Positions 52,873 to 64,000 of a stretch of 64,000 bases of DNA are shown here, piece after piece (position 1 is the first letter of the stretch; every line of letters begins with the position of its first letter). The notes below the pieces were generated by a model. That model was not told the DNA's origin, made no database searches, and saw only the letters and a list, made by a program, of their open reading frames with translations. The position numbers and the translations under genes are program-made. The DNA is from Rosa chinensis (Eukaryota; Streptophyta; Magnoliopsida; Rosales; Rosaceae). The stretch is taken from NCBI RefSeq assembly GCF_002994745.2, contig NC_037088.1, positions 63,444,397 through 63,508,396 on the forward strand. The letters are read 5' to 3'.

Positions 52873-55815
52873 GGCGCAATTCTTAGTTTCCTTTCTCTTC
52901 TCTCACTCTAGTCTCTCTATTCATCAACTTTTAAGTGTCAACAATACGGATTAAGATTGACCGGCTGTCATCCTTTTGCTAGTGTAAACGAAATTCTCAA
53001 CCGGTACCAACAAAGCTGCTATTCCTCACAAGACAATGTTGCTGAGAATGAAACACAGGTTGTTGAATAGTTATCTCTCTCAAAATCCTAATGCAATTTT
53101 TTAATCTACTTGTTAATCTAGATATCAGTTATATATATGGCTATTCAAATTAGTATAGTATGTACAGCAACAATATTCTACCTTGGACCGTCATATATAT
53201 GGATCTTTAGTTTTCCATGATTGAGTGAGAGTTAGAGAGGTATGCTAGTGGATCTATAGCAGCTGAATCATGAAAGAAATGATGACGGAGCAGGATGATG
53301 CAGCAAAAATCATGGGAATCTATGGTTAAAGTGTGCTGAAAATGATCGAATTGATTGGCTATAATCCGTAGTAACTAATACATCGATGATAATTAGTTGA
53401 GCTTTGATTGCTAAATCACTTGAAATTTGTCCCAAAAATAGCTGCGAATTTGGCTATGCTCTAATTCATTTGTATTCCAGTACGTTGTTATTAACTGTGA
53501 GAATTGTTATTCAAAATTTCATAAAACATTTCATTGTGCAGAACTTATATCAAGAAGTCTCAAAATTGAAAGTCAAATATGAATCTCTTCAGCGTTCGCA
53601 AAGGTGTGTGTGAATACCATACATTGATGTTTCAGTTTGGTAATCAATGATGCAAATATAGCTCTTTGCCTCTTTTAGTATACTAATCAATTTTTTGGTT
53701 GAACATGTTTAGGCATTTTCTTGGAGAAGATCTTGAAAAACTTCGTCTGAAAGAATTGGAAAATCTTGAGAAACAGCTTGACAGAACTCTTTCACAAGCT
53801 AGACAAAGGAAGGTATTAACATTACTATAGCATGTATATGTATATATTTTACATATGTGCACATAAAGTGATCTATGCTTGACATGTTGAATTGCTAAAA
53901 ATGTCTAGCTAATTTACATTATATAATTGGTCGGAGTCTTATTTGGCTAGCTGGCCAAATGGAGATAAGAAAGGAGGAACTATCTGTGATCAGTACATGT
54001 TGAATAGATTAAGACCTAGATTAGTACAGGGGAGATGGAGGCAACTTGGACAGTTTGGAATATTGCTTTTCAATTCTTTTAATTTGAAGGCAATGACATT
54101 GATTTTCATGCTATGTGAAAGTCCATGTACAGATATAAATAGCTTTGTGCAGTAGAATGATCACTAGCAAAAGCAACCGTGAGCAAAAATCAACAGTTTC
54201 CAGAATAAAAGAAACAATAAGCAACTTGCTCAATTGCTTTTACATTTCATGGAGGGAAAGGCAAGTGCCACAATATATGAATTTGTTTCGCCTTGTTTCG
54301 CCTCTTGTTCACCACGTTGTTAGGTTGTTAGTTATCTTTAGCGGTGGGATATTAGGGAAATTAAGCTGTAAGAATATCATGAACAGATTTCACTGTAGTA
54401 TTATTGTTTCAATGGTAATTAAACCATGACAGCACGACACACATAAATATATATATATATGATCAGCAGACATTTCCTGGTTTATATATGCAGATGCAGA
54501 TGATGTTAGATCAATTAGAAGCACTACGCAGAAAGGTAAATGTTAATATCATTACCATATATTATCAATAAATTTAATCAACAGTATATGTCTTGCTATA
54601 CTTACACACACACACACATATTGGTAGGAGACATTCCATCTATAATTTCCATGATCGAGCTTTATACAAAATGACCAAGCCTAAGTTGTGGGGTTGTCAA
54701 TGATACTAGGATGTTTATTATATACTCATTTTACATATAGTTGAACCAAAATTACAATCTAATTGAACCAAATTTACCACATTGACAACAAAATTACCAC
54801 ATTTGTTTTACACGATTTATATATAATTGAACCAAGTTACCACATTGACAACAATTTGTTCATAAACTTGTAGAAATATCATGGGTGGAGTAGTTACCTT
54901 TGATAGAACTAAAATTACACAAACAATGACTCTTATTACCACAATGCCAACAAATTTGTACTCATATTAGTAAACATGTGTATGACATATATGTAAGTAC
55001 CATAGAATTTTCCTCTGGTTGTAATGAGATATAATACTGATTCTCTAGCCAGCAGCTCAGTACATAACTACATGCAAACATATTCTAGCATGCTAGCTAG
55101 TTTTCCAAATCAAGTTAAATATCCTATTGTTTCTTCTTTTATTTTTATTCTTATCTTTTGGAAATTTGGCCAATTAAATTTTTTTGCATATGGTTCTTCA
55201 AAGAGTACTGATGGTATAAGTACAATGAGACATTTTGGATAGATGTTTGAAAACCGGAAAATATTTCATATCTCCATGTTTGGTAAATACAGAATCGGTT
55301 GAAGATTTCCACTACACCTGAATATATTAGAAATGGAATTTCACATATAGATCTCTCGTTTTCTAATTTTGACCACATTTAATATTATTATCTTAAATAA
55401 AATGGCAGGAGAATGATCTTGAAGAGATACATAAGCAGCTAAAATCTGAGGTTCGGTGCTCTTACTTTAGTGTGTGTGTCATTGAGCCATGTGTGATAAT
55501 AGCTTCTGGTATATGAAATTTTGGGTTTATGGAATTTGTCAGCTTGAAGAAAGGGAAAAACATAGCAACAATGATGATGATGAAGCATTAATTCAAGGTC
55601 GTCCAGGAGGAGAGCCTACTGTAGCTGCTGGAGCTTCTCATGAAAACATTTCTACTAAAACGCGCTCTGCAAATGCTAATCAGCAAGAGCCCACTTATGA
55701 ATATGGTAAAGATCTCCTGTATATGAATTTGAAACTTCTCACCTTAGTTAACACAGTGCAGAAACCCTAACCCTAACTATTGATTCATTTTCAAACATGA
55801 ACAGCTCGGGCGTGA
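44138..55815 (+). CDS. AGL6-like MIKC-type MADS-box transcription factor
   Basis: Eight exons: 44138-44322, 52983-53058, 53542-53603, 53713-53812, 54494-54535, 55409-55450, 55543-55705 and 55805-55815. The lengths 185, 76, 62, 100, 42 and 42 are the classical MIKC pattern, and the total is 226 residues. Residues 1-60 are the MADS domain ([18 protein letters not shown]...), residues 61-87 the I region ([18 protein letters not shown]), and residues about 88-170 the K box ([47 protein letters not shown]). These are closest in style to AGL6/AGL13 proteins, with SEPALLATA the next alternative. Such proteins dimerise and bind CArG boxes to control flowering and floral organs. Oddities: Leu26, Phe29 and the IVSCSRGK strand replace the usual N, L and IIFSSRGK, and the usual AGL6 C-terminal motif is missing. 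Intron 1 is 8.7 kb because of an LTR element. Confidence 0.85.
45141..45290. repeat. 80-bp tandem repeat in MADS intron 1
   Basis: accactttaaggactc recurs at 45141 and 45221. Each copy is followed by the same series of shorter units, (t)accactttgaggact and actattttgaggactcat. This gives a two-level repeat: about 20-bp subunits inside an 80-bp unit. Confidence 0.8.
45742..47366 (-). repeat. LTR, left copy
   Basis: 1,625 bp with TGATAGG...CCTATCA ends. It is the 3' LTR relative to the element's minus-strand direction. Confidence 0.93.
49057..49160. repeat. Pair of palindromic GACCGGTCGG repeats inside the element
   Basis: Two copies of about 38 bp, acgaccggtcggcgga... and acgaccggtcggcaga..., begin near 49060 and 49122. 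Each holds a near-perfect inner inverted repeat (gaccggtcgg ... ccgactggtc), separated by ttcgg-like sequence. They stand out as GC-rich islands after a long T-tract (49021-49053) and lie downstream of the gag-like ORF on the minus strand. Confidence 0.75.
49501..50700 (-). CDS. Gag-like zinc-knuckle protein of the LTR element (399 aa)
   Basis: The only long ORF of the element. It starts 120 bp after the LTR on the minus strand. Near its N-terminus is a CCHC zinc knuckle, [14 protein letters not shown] (C-X2-C-X4-H-X4-C), then an aromatic/Asn-rich stretch ([16 protein letters not shown]) characteristic of the end of Athila/Tat-type gag. Residues from about 130 onward are acidic (runs of EEED and DDED), ending in a basic KKRKKKR tail. 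The matrix/capsid part that should precede the knuckle is missing, so this is a 5'-trimmed gag. The intact frame over 399 codons fits the element's youth. Whether the protein is made is unknown. Confidence 0.8.
   Translation of the reverse strand: MWHPSYELCSICSLVGHSTETCPNMQYQAYFDQNNMFGGYQANQGHWNDQYVPAYNPAWDNHPYFAWNGYLNSQQESFNAFDASSSSYHDHQSPTPEGNSLEDLVASMTNTASSCIQSMKSYTQNIEESVEKIGQYVEIILDCLNQESREPEPIQELSTIEEDDWPAVNEIWESALPQENSLTPMTTLWEPPTPATVFLQSHDTLCDSFLDEDDDYTVHHLTELEALEEEDPFDDEGFYNEESKEELYDNEFNVPEAITIPHEDQECFNDDMGDFIEEDTIKSHIIGPLSLAHCAPPDFPLPYSSSTNVSSIQEIIDFVDHVEMVICENLTSDKEILLSMLGGSHRRWRQWKKRKKKRIIQSHVSITPKLPKLLSRDHETSLKRVKHLRDPRPKPPDYS
50821..52445 (-). repeat. LTR, right copy
   Basis: 1,625 bp, apparently differing from the left copy at a single base. 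It is the 5' LTR in the element's own direction, so it would hold the promoter, and it fires away from MADS exon 2 and toward exon 1 on the opposite strand. Confidence 0.93.
52446..52982. other. Remaining MADS intron 1 sequence
   Basis: Includes an inverted repeat around ggatccccagtatt (52459) and aatactgaggatcc (52499), and an (AT)n(GT)n microsatellite at about 52840-52872. It ends in the acceptor ttttgctag before exon 2. Confidence 0.5.
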
Positions 55816-56657
55816 TTCAGCAGCTGCAACCAATTAGGGCCTTGGCAATTTGGCATCCCTTAAATTATTCACGTATTGTATCTTACAGCAATTAAGTTGC
55901 ATGTAATGTGTAATGTAATAAATGTGGCTTCCTGGCCTTTTTGAGTAGGGTCAAATCAGTATATAGGGGATTATAAGGCACTATTAATTAATAATTCGTA
56001 AACCAGTCCAGAAGAAAAAAGTTGTAAACAAGAAATGATATATCATTGGATTTCATTGGATGCTCATGACCTAGCTAGGTTAGGTGACTTGGGTCATTCG
56101 AGTTTGTCTCAGTTTTTAGCTTTCTGTCCAAGAACTTTGTTACAGTGGAAAGCCAAAACTTGAGGATATGTTCTACAATATGATTCAGATGATCGATCAT
56201 GCCTTTTATCCATCCTCGCATTTTATTCGAATGAATGAGATATAATTGTATAATACCTTATCCTAAGAATTATTCCCACTTTGAGCAATGTTTTCAAAAG
56301 ATGGAGTAGGCAAAAGTTTTCCGCTTCAAAGTTTAGTATTTTAAGAACGTCCAACTCATTCGAACCCAATGGTACGCATGGTGACACGAAGATTGTGCAC
56401 CGAAATTGACATCCACGAATATAATTCCTACCTATCTAAATTCCATTGAGAGTTTAATTAATGATCGATGCACCGATTTAGCAGGTTTCTCTTCTCTATG
56501 CATTGTGATAGAAATAAAGTTTTGTTCTTTCAGAAATTTGATACGAACAATTATAAGCTTGATAGATTCGTAGTATCAACCTTGTTTTGTAGTATGATTT
56601 GGACTCCAACAAACACCTTGCATTAGCATAATGATCACGGCTGTCATACTAATATAG
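55816..56657. other. MADS 3' UTR and intergenic DNA
   Basis: Follows the stop codon of the MADS gene. A likely polyadenylation area is near 55905-55925 (taatgtaataaatgtg). Nothing else recognisable. Confidence 0.4.
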
Positions 56658-56992
56658 CGAGAAATGGTCTTCTTCTTCTTTTTTTTTTTTTTGAGAATAA
56701 AGGTGAGATACGATTACAAGATATAAGTACGGGAGAGTTAAAAGACAATCCACATCCTAATATGAAAGTCAGGAAACAAAATCACGTTCACTACTAATTA
56801 GCTGCGCTGCCTGTAACTTTCACGAAATTACATACTTATAACCAGAAAATGGAAGAAGTGGAAAAAGGTCTTCACTTCTCCTCACCCTAAACTAAAGGTG
56901 ACCTTATTAAAACCTTGTTCGTATAAAACCCAATGGGAAAAATTCTGAACCGAGGAAAGAGTACCACCTATTATATAACGAGAAATGGTCTT
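56658..56992 (-). mobile_element. 307-bp polyadenylated retroposon with 14-bp target duplication
   Basis: A minus-strand insertion at 56672-56978, whose poly-A tail shows as the T-run at about 56680-56693. The flanking duplication cgagaaatggtctt lies at 56658-56671 and 56979-56992. The minus-strand start reads tctttcctcggttcagaat and cccattgggttttatacgaa, similar to motifs near copia element 3' ends, so it may be a retroposed chimera or a truncated LINE. No protein. Confidence 0.75.
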
Positions 56993-57275
56993 GAATGTTT
57001 TATTTCGACGTTTTAAAAAAAAAAAAAATCGAATGTATGCTCTTTTCTTTGAAGTACAAGGAATGCTAACGATAGTTGAGGATGTATTTGACTACAAAAT
57101 TTTCATCCATTAACGTTATTAAAGAAAATGTACTTTCATTGCCAAAAAAAAAATTGTTTCACGTATTTATGTTGGCATCAAATTTGTACATTAAATATTA
57201 TGTATTTGGTTCTAAAAAAAAAAGATATTATGTATTTGGATTCACTCCAATTATAAGGAGACACTCTCACTATCA

Positions 57276-58258
57276 ATTGGAATCATCTAGGAAGGTTGGG
57301 CAACATCAGTTGACCGAAGAGCTCCTGAAATTACGGAGCTCAATATACCAAACTTTAGGGTTTCGTGCAACAGGGCGGCGACGTCGATTCGATCCTGCTT
57401 GCCAGAGGACATCTTACGGTGTTGTTCTCTTCGGGTACGTGGACAGTGGCAGGGATTTCGATCCAGTGCTAGGTTTGAAGGCACGGGCCACGTTTGGTGG
57501 TGCTTTGTGATGTTGATCAGAGGGCATCGAATTGCAGGGGGTGGTGAGTAGCGACGGTCTGGTTTTTGTGGAGGCGTGAAGATCTTATTGGGGCTTCACC
57601 AGAGGCTTCGTGCGTAGGATCTTGTCTTCTTCTTTCGATTGCAGGTGGTCTGAAGTTAGATCCAAATGGGGGTTTTTCTGGCTTTCTTGATGGGGGAAGA
57701 CCGTGGACGGCCACCGGAGAGGTGATGGGCGGAGGCCGCATCTTCTGCAAGGCCAGAACAGGTTGATCTGGGGGTGGGAGGCGAAGGGTTTGGGTAGTGG
57801 GCTGTTGGGCCTCTACCGATCTGGGTTGGAGATGCAGGCTGGTGAACTGGGCCTATTTGGTTTAGTTCCCCTTTCCTCCAACACTTGGGTCGGGCTTGGT
57901 TTTGGGATTTCTGGGAAGTGGTCTATCCTCTGCTCTTTATCCTGTGATGTTTCCTTGAATGTTGTTGTGGCTGTGTTGAGTGTTGCGACATACACCAATT
58001 GGGTCTTAAGCGTCAAAATGTTCAGACCAGTGGTTCCATTCTAGGGCAGTGTAGGGTTAAAGAGTTTTTTCTATTCTGTATTTTCTTTTCAGCAGTTCCT
58101 TTAGGATTTTAGTATTTTTTAGAATTTCTGTTATGGATTTCAGTACTTTACTGAGCTTGCATTGTAATATGAGGGGTGCTTGTACCCTTCATGCTTTTAG
58201 ATCAATGAATTATTCTTCAGTTGCCCTAAAAAAAATATATATATTGGAATCATCTAGG
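57276..58258 (+). mobile_element. Polyadenylated retroposon 1 (about 0.95 kb) with 16-bp target duplication
   Basis: The element is 57292-58242, bounded by attggaatcatctagg at 57276-57291 and 58243-58258, with a short A-tract at about 58227-58235. The interior is GC-rich, with ggtggtctgaag and gaccgtggacggccacc type sequence in its first half and a T-rich 3' end (ttttagatcaatgaattatt). It stays open in places but has no recognisable domain and is probably a non-coding, LINE-mobilised element. Confidence 0.82.
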
Positions 58259-58326
58259 CCCGAACCTTTTAGGTAATTTTCTCTCCAAAAATTTGATCCT
58301 TTAAAGTCCATACATTTAAGATAATC

Positions 58327-59348
58327 AATTTTAAATGCAGGGAGCGCGCCGGCGTCTCTGCACCTTGCTTCATCCTCGATGGGGTACTGCTCCAGCATCT
58401 TTATCGGAGTTGGATAAATCAAGGCCAGCTTCCGCCGTGCTTTCTTCTTTGCAGAGTTCCTCTGCGTCATCAGGTTTTCAATCGCGGCTGAGATCGTGGT
58501 TGGTGATCTTTGGGGTGGCTTGGAAGCCAGAGGCTAGCTTGGCCGACGGCGCCTGGTGTGGATTGGAAGCCAGAGGCTAGGGGCGGAGACTGGTGAATTC
58601 CGGTTTGGCTGGGCCTCAAGTCTGTCTTAGACGGTGCAACTGTTGCGATCGAAGGCGGAGATGGTGGATCTGGCATGCTTGGTGTTGGGGCCGAGTTTGC
58701 GCGTTGCATCTCTTCTCCGGTTAGTGATCATGTGACAGGAGCTGGTCTCTGTTTGGCGTGGTCTTCTACTTCGGTGGTGGCTATGGCAGCTGCCGGGGAG
58801 CTTGACGATGATGGTGAGCCTGGGTCTCAAACCGGGCTCCGTGGGAATTGGACCTTGGGGGATGCTAGGGTTCCCTATATTGGGTTTTTGCCCATTTTTG
58901 GGGCTTTTGGGCTCGTCTTTGGTTGTTGAGCTCCCTGTGGGCTGGACATTGGGCTGCATGAGTCTCATGCTGAGCTGAGACTGATTGGAGTTTCTCAATT
59001 TGGGCGGCTCTGATGGATGAAGACGGAGCGGATGGTGCACTTGCATCCTCCTGCAATAGTGTTTGTTAATTTTATTTTGGTCGCAAAAACTGGTACTGGG
59101 TTGGTTCCTTTATTTTATTTCTTTTGAGTACATAGATTTTTGTTAGAATAATAGTGCTTAGATTTTCTAAAAGATAGGTGTATTTTGGGTATGCAGGTTT
59201 CTATTTGTATGTAGAATAAGATGTCTGTATGTCCTAAAAGACGACTCTTTCTGTCGACTCATAGGAGTGTGTCATTTGATACTGTTTGCTAAATTATAAA
59301 ACTGAGTTGACCTCTTCGTTTGAAAAAAAAAAAAAAGACATTTTAAAT
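58327..59348 (+). mobile_element. Polyadenylated retroposon 2 (about 1.0 kb)
   Basis: The element is about 58336-59339, ending in a 14-A tail at 59322-59335. It is flanked by attttaaat at 58327-58335 and 59340-59348, a short, AT-rich and therefore tentative duplication. It has the same build as retroposon 1: a GC-rich first half (gaagccagaggctag twice, near 58528 and 58566), then a T-rich 3' UTR-like half. No domain is recognised. Confidence 0.65.
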
Positions 59349-61309
59349 ACAAAGATATTAACAGAATAATGATCGATCACTTTTAACAAAGACATAAATA
59401 ATAATGATCAATCACAAAGCTAGAGAATGGGGTTGCGTTTGTGATGAAAAATGAAGGACCACTAGTGATGCGATTGAGAACGTATGCAATTATCTCGGAT
59501 TAAAAGTTAACGTTGCATGTTAATTAAGCGCAAATATTATATATTCCAAATCGCTTAGCTAGTCAGATCATATGATGTAACATTATATGACATTATATTC
59601 TTCTCTCTTTGCTTCTTGTAATTGTGGCCGTTGCCTTCATGCATGTAAACAGGTCGATGGAGGTTAATTGTTTATCCGATTTGTTTAGAATATAAGTTAA
59701 CCGTAACTAATATGGTAAGATGTGACATGAATTTTACTTTGGTAAAATCTTATCGGTCAAGTCGCGATTCTCAATTGAAATATGGATAATAATCAATTAA
59801 TTATTTTGACGGAATAGACTGCATTGATTAATTTCTAAAATGAATATGAATGCAAAAATTGTCTGAAATAAACCTAAGTATGCAACTATATATCTAAGCC
59901 AGTCAAACGAACAGTATACCTTTTCGCCATTACAATTAATGTTGTTTCTAATTTTCAACTTCGATCGCTAGATTCGTTGAGAAATAAGAACCCCTTATTC
60001 CCGAATTCAAAAAAAAAGAACCCCTTATTCCCTTAATAAGGGTAGATATGTCATTCTTTATGCCTTCGAAACATACAAATGAGCATCAGCCTAATCACAG
60101 AATTACAAAGAAAAATTCATTTAGAATTCTTATACGAGGTGCAGGCCAAAAATCCACGGGTGGGCACATGTGGTTCAATTGTTTTTTTTTCTTCTCAAAT
60201 TAGTCAAATTAAGATGATTGACTAATTTCATGTATATATGGACAACGGACCACATGCCTTCACCAGCCTAGGCGTTCGTAAGTGTTATACCTAAAAGCTT
60301 CAAAGTCTTTCTAGGAGAAAGCAGGTCCCTTCAAGACAAGAGTGGGACAAATTCAAACTCAAATAAAATATTTTCACTTTTCAACTTTCATATCTCCAGA
60401 CCGAGAAAAAAAAAAGAAAAAAAAAAAGACTTTCATATCTCCATTTGAACAAATAAAAGGTTTAAGGGAAGCAAACAACGCTTAGTAATTAGGTAAAAAT
60501 TCGTTATTCCTACTTATTTCGATCAAAAGAGACGGACATATTTTATTTCAATTGAAAGACTCTTGACTTGTTTTTGTTCTGCAAGTTATTCATTTACTTA
60601 TTTTATTTCACAAATTACTCTACGTGTTTGAGACTACTCTAATTCAAAAAATTTTACTCATACAAATGATGACTTTTGTCGCTAAATACAAAAAAATTTG
60701 AATTTATGCTCAAATTTTTATTTCTTTATTCTACACTAGATTTTTTTTTTTAGTTGAATTCAAAATTTTAAAAAATTATATTTATGTTAAATGGTCGCAA
60801 ACTTGCGGACAAGTTAAAATCTTTATATAGAACTAACCTAGGTACTACTACATCCAATGATCCAATGTATTTGATTTCTCTTTTGGCCCATCTATGACTC
60901 TACATAATGAACAACCTAAGCAGTGAATGAGTTACCATTACCATAAATTGTTACAAAATTAACAAATGTAAGATTTTTTTTTTTTCCTCTTTCATTTTTT
61001 TCTATAAACCAATAGAGAAAAGATAGGAAAGAATAATACTTTAGCCTAGATATGGATTTTGGGTTTATTACCACGTAGAGTTCATCGCGTATGTCTTGGT
61101 TTTTTTCTATACAGCGCTCTCAGACGGTCGTCGCCTTTTTGATTCTTCAATATCGCAAACGTAGTATTTACCTTCTTTAAGCTTTACCACTTCCTTTGTC
61201 TTGTTCCTTCTCTTTATTAACAACTACTATCCCAAGCCGCCAAACCTTCATAGAGAGGGGGAATTCTTGTTGCACACTCTGCTTTCTCTTGTTCAATTCC
61301 ATTGCTCTA
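59349..61309. other. Intergenic region upstream of the fructokinase
   Basis: AT-rich and without a recognisable gene. A 17-bp phrase, aagaaccccttattccc, is repeated at about 59988 and 60019 around an A-tract. The last 200 bp would contain the fructokinase promoter and leader. Other A/T tracts lie at 60410-60428 and 60974-60985. Confidence 0.4.
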
Positions 61310-64000
61310 ATGGCTACTACTCCAAACTCAGGTTTGTTTCCACTTCTCTTGCTGCTTGTTCATATAAATTATACTGCTTTTTGATCACATATGTCCTAAA
61401 GTTGGGTCTTTGATTTCATTTAGTATCTTATTGGGGAGTTTTGCAAATCTGGGATCGGTTCCAAATAGTATTTTTGAGCTGAAAATTGTTTGTTTTGTAA
61501 AAATTCTGAGCTTTTGTTTTTTGTCTTGGTGTTCTTTTTCTATTTGGGTTCTTTTGTTGAATCCTGTTTTGCAGTGATGAATCTTTCTCTGCGTTTTTGA
61601 TTGAATATCTCGTAGAAGTTTACTAAGAGATTCAATTCTTTTGAGTAAAAGTAGTGATCTAGAATCTTACTATATTCAAAAGTTTAGAACTTGCTCAGTT
61701 GCTCCATATGGGCTTACTAGCTTTATTAAGCACATGAGTTTGATGGTTGATCTGTGAAGTGTTTGAAAATTCCAGAAGAAAACTATAGAGATTAGTTGGT
61801 AAGGAATGTTTGTAAAGATTGAACATTGTTCTTAACATTTGGGAATTATGGGATCAGTAATTCAATAAGTTGCTTTACCCAATTGTGGGCTGTCAGGGAT
61901 AAAGAGGAAAAGAAGAAAGGGTATTGATTCTAAGTTTCTAACACAGACCCCACTTGGAGAATCTGAGTGATTTTGATTTTGTTTTTTTTTTTTAAATGGC
62001 TGCTTATGGTTTATCGCTTTATTTTATAGCGATAAACTTTTTTGCTGGAATGTGTCTTCTTAATCTTGTCTAAGAAATTTATGGTTAATTGTTCATAATT
62101 AGCTTAGAACATATATGGTGGTACTCTAAATATGAAACAAGGTGGACTAGAAATAGCTCTGTTGAAAGATAAACTTTGTGATGTTGTGCTGTTTGAATAA
62201 TACTGGTTAATGCATATGACTGCAGTTCTTGATGATCTCAAAAAATTGGATTTGGCTAAAGATTCAAAAAATCCTTCATCAGATGCAGGTTTAGAGAATA
62301 ACAAATCGCTGGTTGTTTGCTTTGGGGAAATGCTGATTGACTTTGTGCCAACTGTTGCCGGAGTTTCACTTGCTGAAGCACCTGCTTTCCAAAAAGCTCC
62401 CGGGGGCGCTCCTGCTAATGTGGCTGTTGGTATCACAAGACTCGGTGGTTCAGCAGCTTTTATAGGCAAGGTGCATTTCAGTATTTTTCTGCCCTCTTCA
62501 GTGTGAAGACTTCTACTTCTTTTCCTTTGGTTTTGATTTTCTTTCTGGAGTCTATAATTGAGAAGGATATTTATAGCAAACCTTTTCTTGCATGTATGAT
62601 GCATCTAAGAATTACGACAAATTGAATTTTTTTGAGTGTTATATGGTCCAAAAATGCATCTTTCTCCTGCTTTTTCTTGTGTGCCCGATTTCATAATAAC
62701 CAGAAATGTGAGTCAAACAATGAATCCTCACCTTCTCGGTTATAGGAAACCCCTCTAAGATCTTATCACTTTGGACTGTGATTCCCTTCTCTTTCATTTG
62801 TAGTGTATTAAATATCTTCCAACTGATGGTTTCTCCAATCTAATAGAGTAAGAACCTTGGCTTCTTTTGGAACCTAGAGGCTTTTGGTGGCTCCAGCCTT
62901 TGCATGATCTTACAACTAACTTAATTTTCTATATGAAACTCATATTTTGATGTTAGTGGTTCCTTGTCTCAACTTACAAAGTACCTGCAATACAGGTAGG
63001 TGACGATGAATTTGGCAAGATGTTGGCTAATATTCTAAAAGAAAACAATGTTGACACCTCTGGCGTGCGATTTGACCACAATGCAAGAACTGCATTGGCA
63101 TTTGTAACACTCAGAGCTGATGGTGAGCGCGAATTCTTATTTTTCCGTAATCCAAGTGCTGATATGCTTTTACATGAATCAGAACTTGAGATAAGTCTTC
63201 TTCAACAGGTGTGCTATCTTTTTCATCTTTATTTGAGAAACAGTCCATCAATATAACAAGCCTACTCATTTGACTGAAACTGATCCAGAGAATATTCTTT
63301 GCAGGCAAAAATTTTCCATTATGGTTCAATTAGTTTGATTGATGAACCATGCAGGTCAACCCATCTAGCTGCGATGAGCATAGCCAAGAAGTCTGGTTGC
63401 ATCCTTTCTTATGATCCAAATTTGCGATTGGCATTGTGGCCATCAGCAGAGTTTGCACGGGAAGAAATAATGAGCATATGGGATCAAGCAGATATTATCA
63501 AGGTAAGATGTTCGAAAATACAAAATTCATGTGTGGAAGTTAACATTCAATAGCTCTTGGATAGGTGCAGAAATACTATCTGTATATTTATTCTTAGTTT
63601 TCATCAGGTTTTGTCTTATTACAAACTTGCAGATAAGCGAGGATGAAATAACTTTCCTGACTGGTGGTGATGATCCTTATGATGATAATGTGGTGTTGAC
63701 AAAGCTTTTTCATCCTAATCTTAAGCTTTTGATAGTAACTGAAGGATCAGAGGGTTGCAGATATTACACTCAAGTACGTCCGTCAAGTTTCTTTTTTATT
63801 CTATTTTCAGTATCTGGTGTCTCTCTTGGAAAAAGAACTCACTAATTTGTGGAACAATGCTAACTAGATTGCCCGTCTTCCACCTACTCTATTTCTAGTT
63901 AGTTGTTTACAATCATGTTGACATGATCCAAAATTCTCTCAGAATTTCAGGGGTCGTGTTGCTGGTATTAAAGTAAAAGCCGTAGATACAACTGGTGCTG
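61310..64000 (+). CDS. FRK: Fructokinase (pfkB family), 3' end beyond the window
   Basis: Phosphorylates fructose to fructose-6-phosphate with ATP. No transit peptide is evident, so it is probably cytosolic. Exons seen: 61310-61331, 62226-62470, 62996-63208, 63305-63502, 63633-63773 and 63943 to the edge, all with GT/AG junctions and continuous frame. After an N-terminal extension ([20 protein letters not shown]) come the family start [12 protein letters not shown], the sugar-binding pfkB signature [38 protein letters not shown] and [10 protein letters not shown]. The window ends in AVDTTGA, just before the GAGD catalytic aspartate. About 300 of the expected 330-350 or more residues are present. 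The sequence is nearest in style to the FRK6/FRK7 type, but subtype is uncertain. Confidence 0.93.

Noticed and set aside
57076..57510. A 144-codon plus-strand frame as a gene.
   Set aside because: It crosses the left border and target duplication of retroposon 1 and has no domain.
62104..62604. A 166-codon minus-strand frame.
   Set aside because: It is the antisense shadow of fructokinase exon 2 and its flanks.

Overview
This is nuclear DNA from a flowering plant, a eudicot. The genes are intron-rich and AT-rich non-coding DNA surrounds them. Four recognisable host genes are present: a gibberellin 20-oxidase, a 22-exon plastid phosphoglucomutase, an AGL6-like MADS-box gene and a fructokinase. 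The rest is mostly retrotransposon and MITE material. The protein sequences would fit Rosaceae (Fragaria/Rosa-like), but that is an impression from memory and not a demonstrated identification. No bacterial-style operons, CRISPR arrays, rRNA or tRNA genes were found.

Layout. 1-2,530: orphan exons of unrelated genes (a WAT1-type transporter exon, an FCF1/UTP24 exon and one unrecognised exon), then a CACTA-type transposon end and a LINE 3' tail. 2,848-3,050 and 12,335-12,537 are identical 203-bp copies. 4,600-6,340: a probable minus-strand transcript of unknown identity. 6,606-10,140: a tandem array with a unit of about 510 bp, followed by gypsy-LTR-like sequence. 13,670-14,270: an unrecognised minus-strand gene or gene relic. 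18,431-19,760: the GA20-oxidase, three exons, minus strand. 23,508-32,595: a transposon-dense block holding a Harbinger-like MITE, a foldback element, an internally deleted LINE carrying only ORF1, a 500-bp Mutator-like MITE, and a 5'-truncated LINE. That second LINE is itself interrupted by another Mutator-like MITE and by a 2.2-kb copia-like LTR element carrying a piece of a vacuolar H+-pyrophosphatase coding sequence. 35,632-40,802: plastid phosphoglucomutase, minus strand. 41,214-41,440: a nuclear insertion of plastid psaB. 41,809-43,645: retroposon debris and a third Mutator-like MITE. 44,138-55,815: the MADS-box gene, whose 8.7-kb first intron holds a 6.7-kb LTR retrotransposon. That element has almost identical LTRs and only a gag-like ORF. 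56,658-59,348: three short polyadenylated retroposons flanked by target-site duplications. 61,310 to the window end: the fructokinase, cut off by the edge.

The host genes do not form a pathway. Phosphoglucomutase (starch synthesis) and fructokinase (fructose entry into metabolism) both belong to sugar metabolism, GA20-oxidase makes gibberellin precursors, and the MADS gene is a transcription factor. Plant neighbours normally have separate promoters, so co-location is not evidence of joint function. The most informative parts of the window are the nested transposons with exact target duplications, the retroelement carrying an H+-PPase fragment, and the very recent gag-only element inside a MADS-box gene with an unusual MADS domain.
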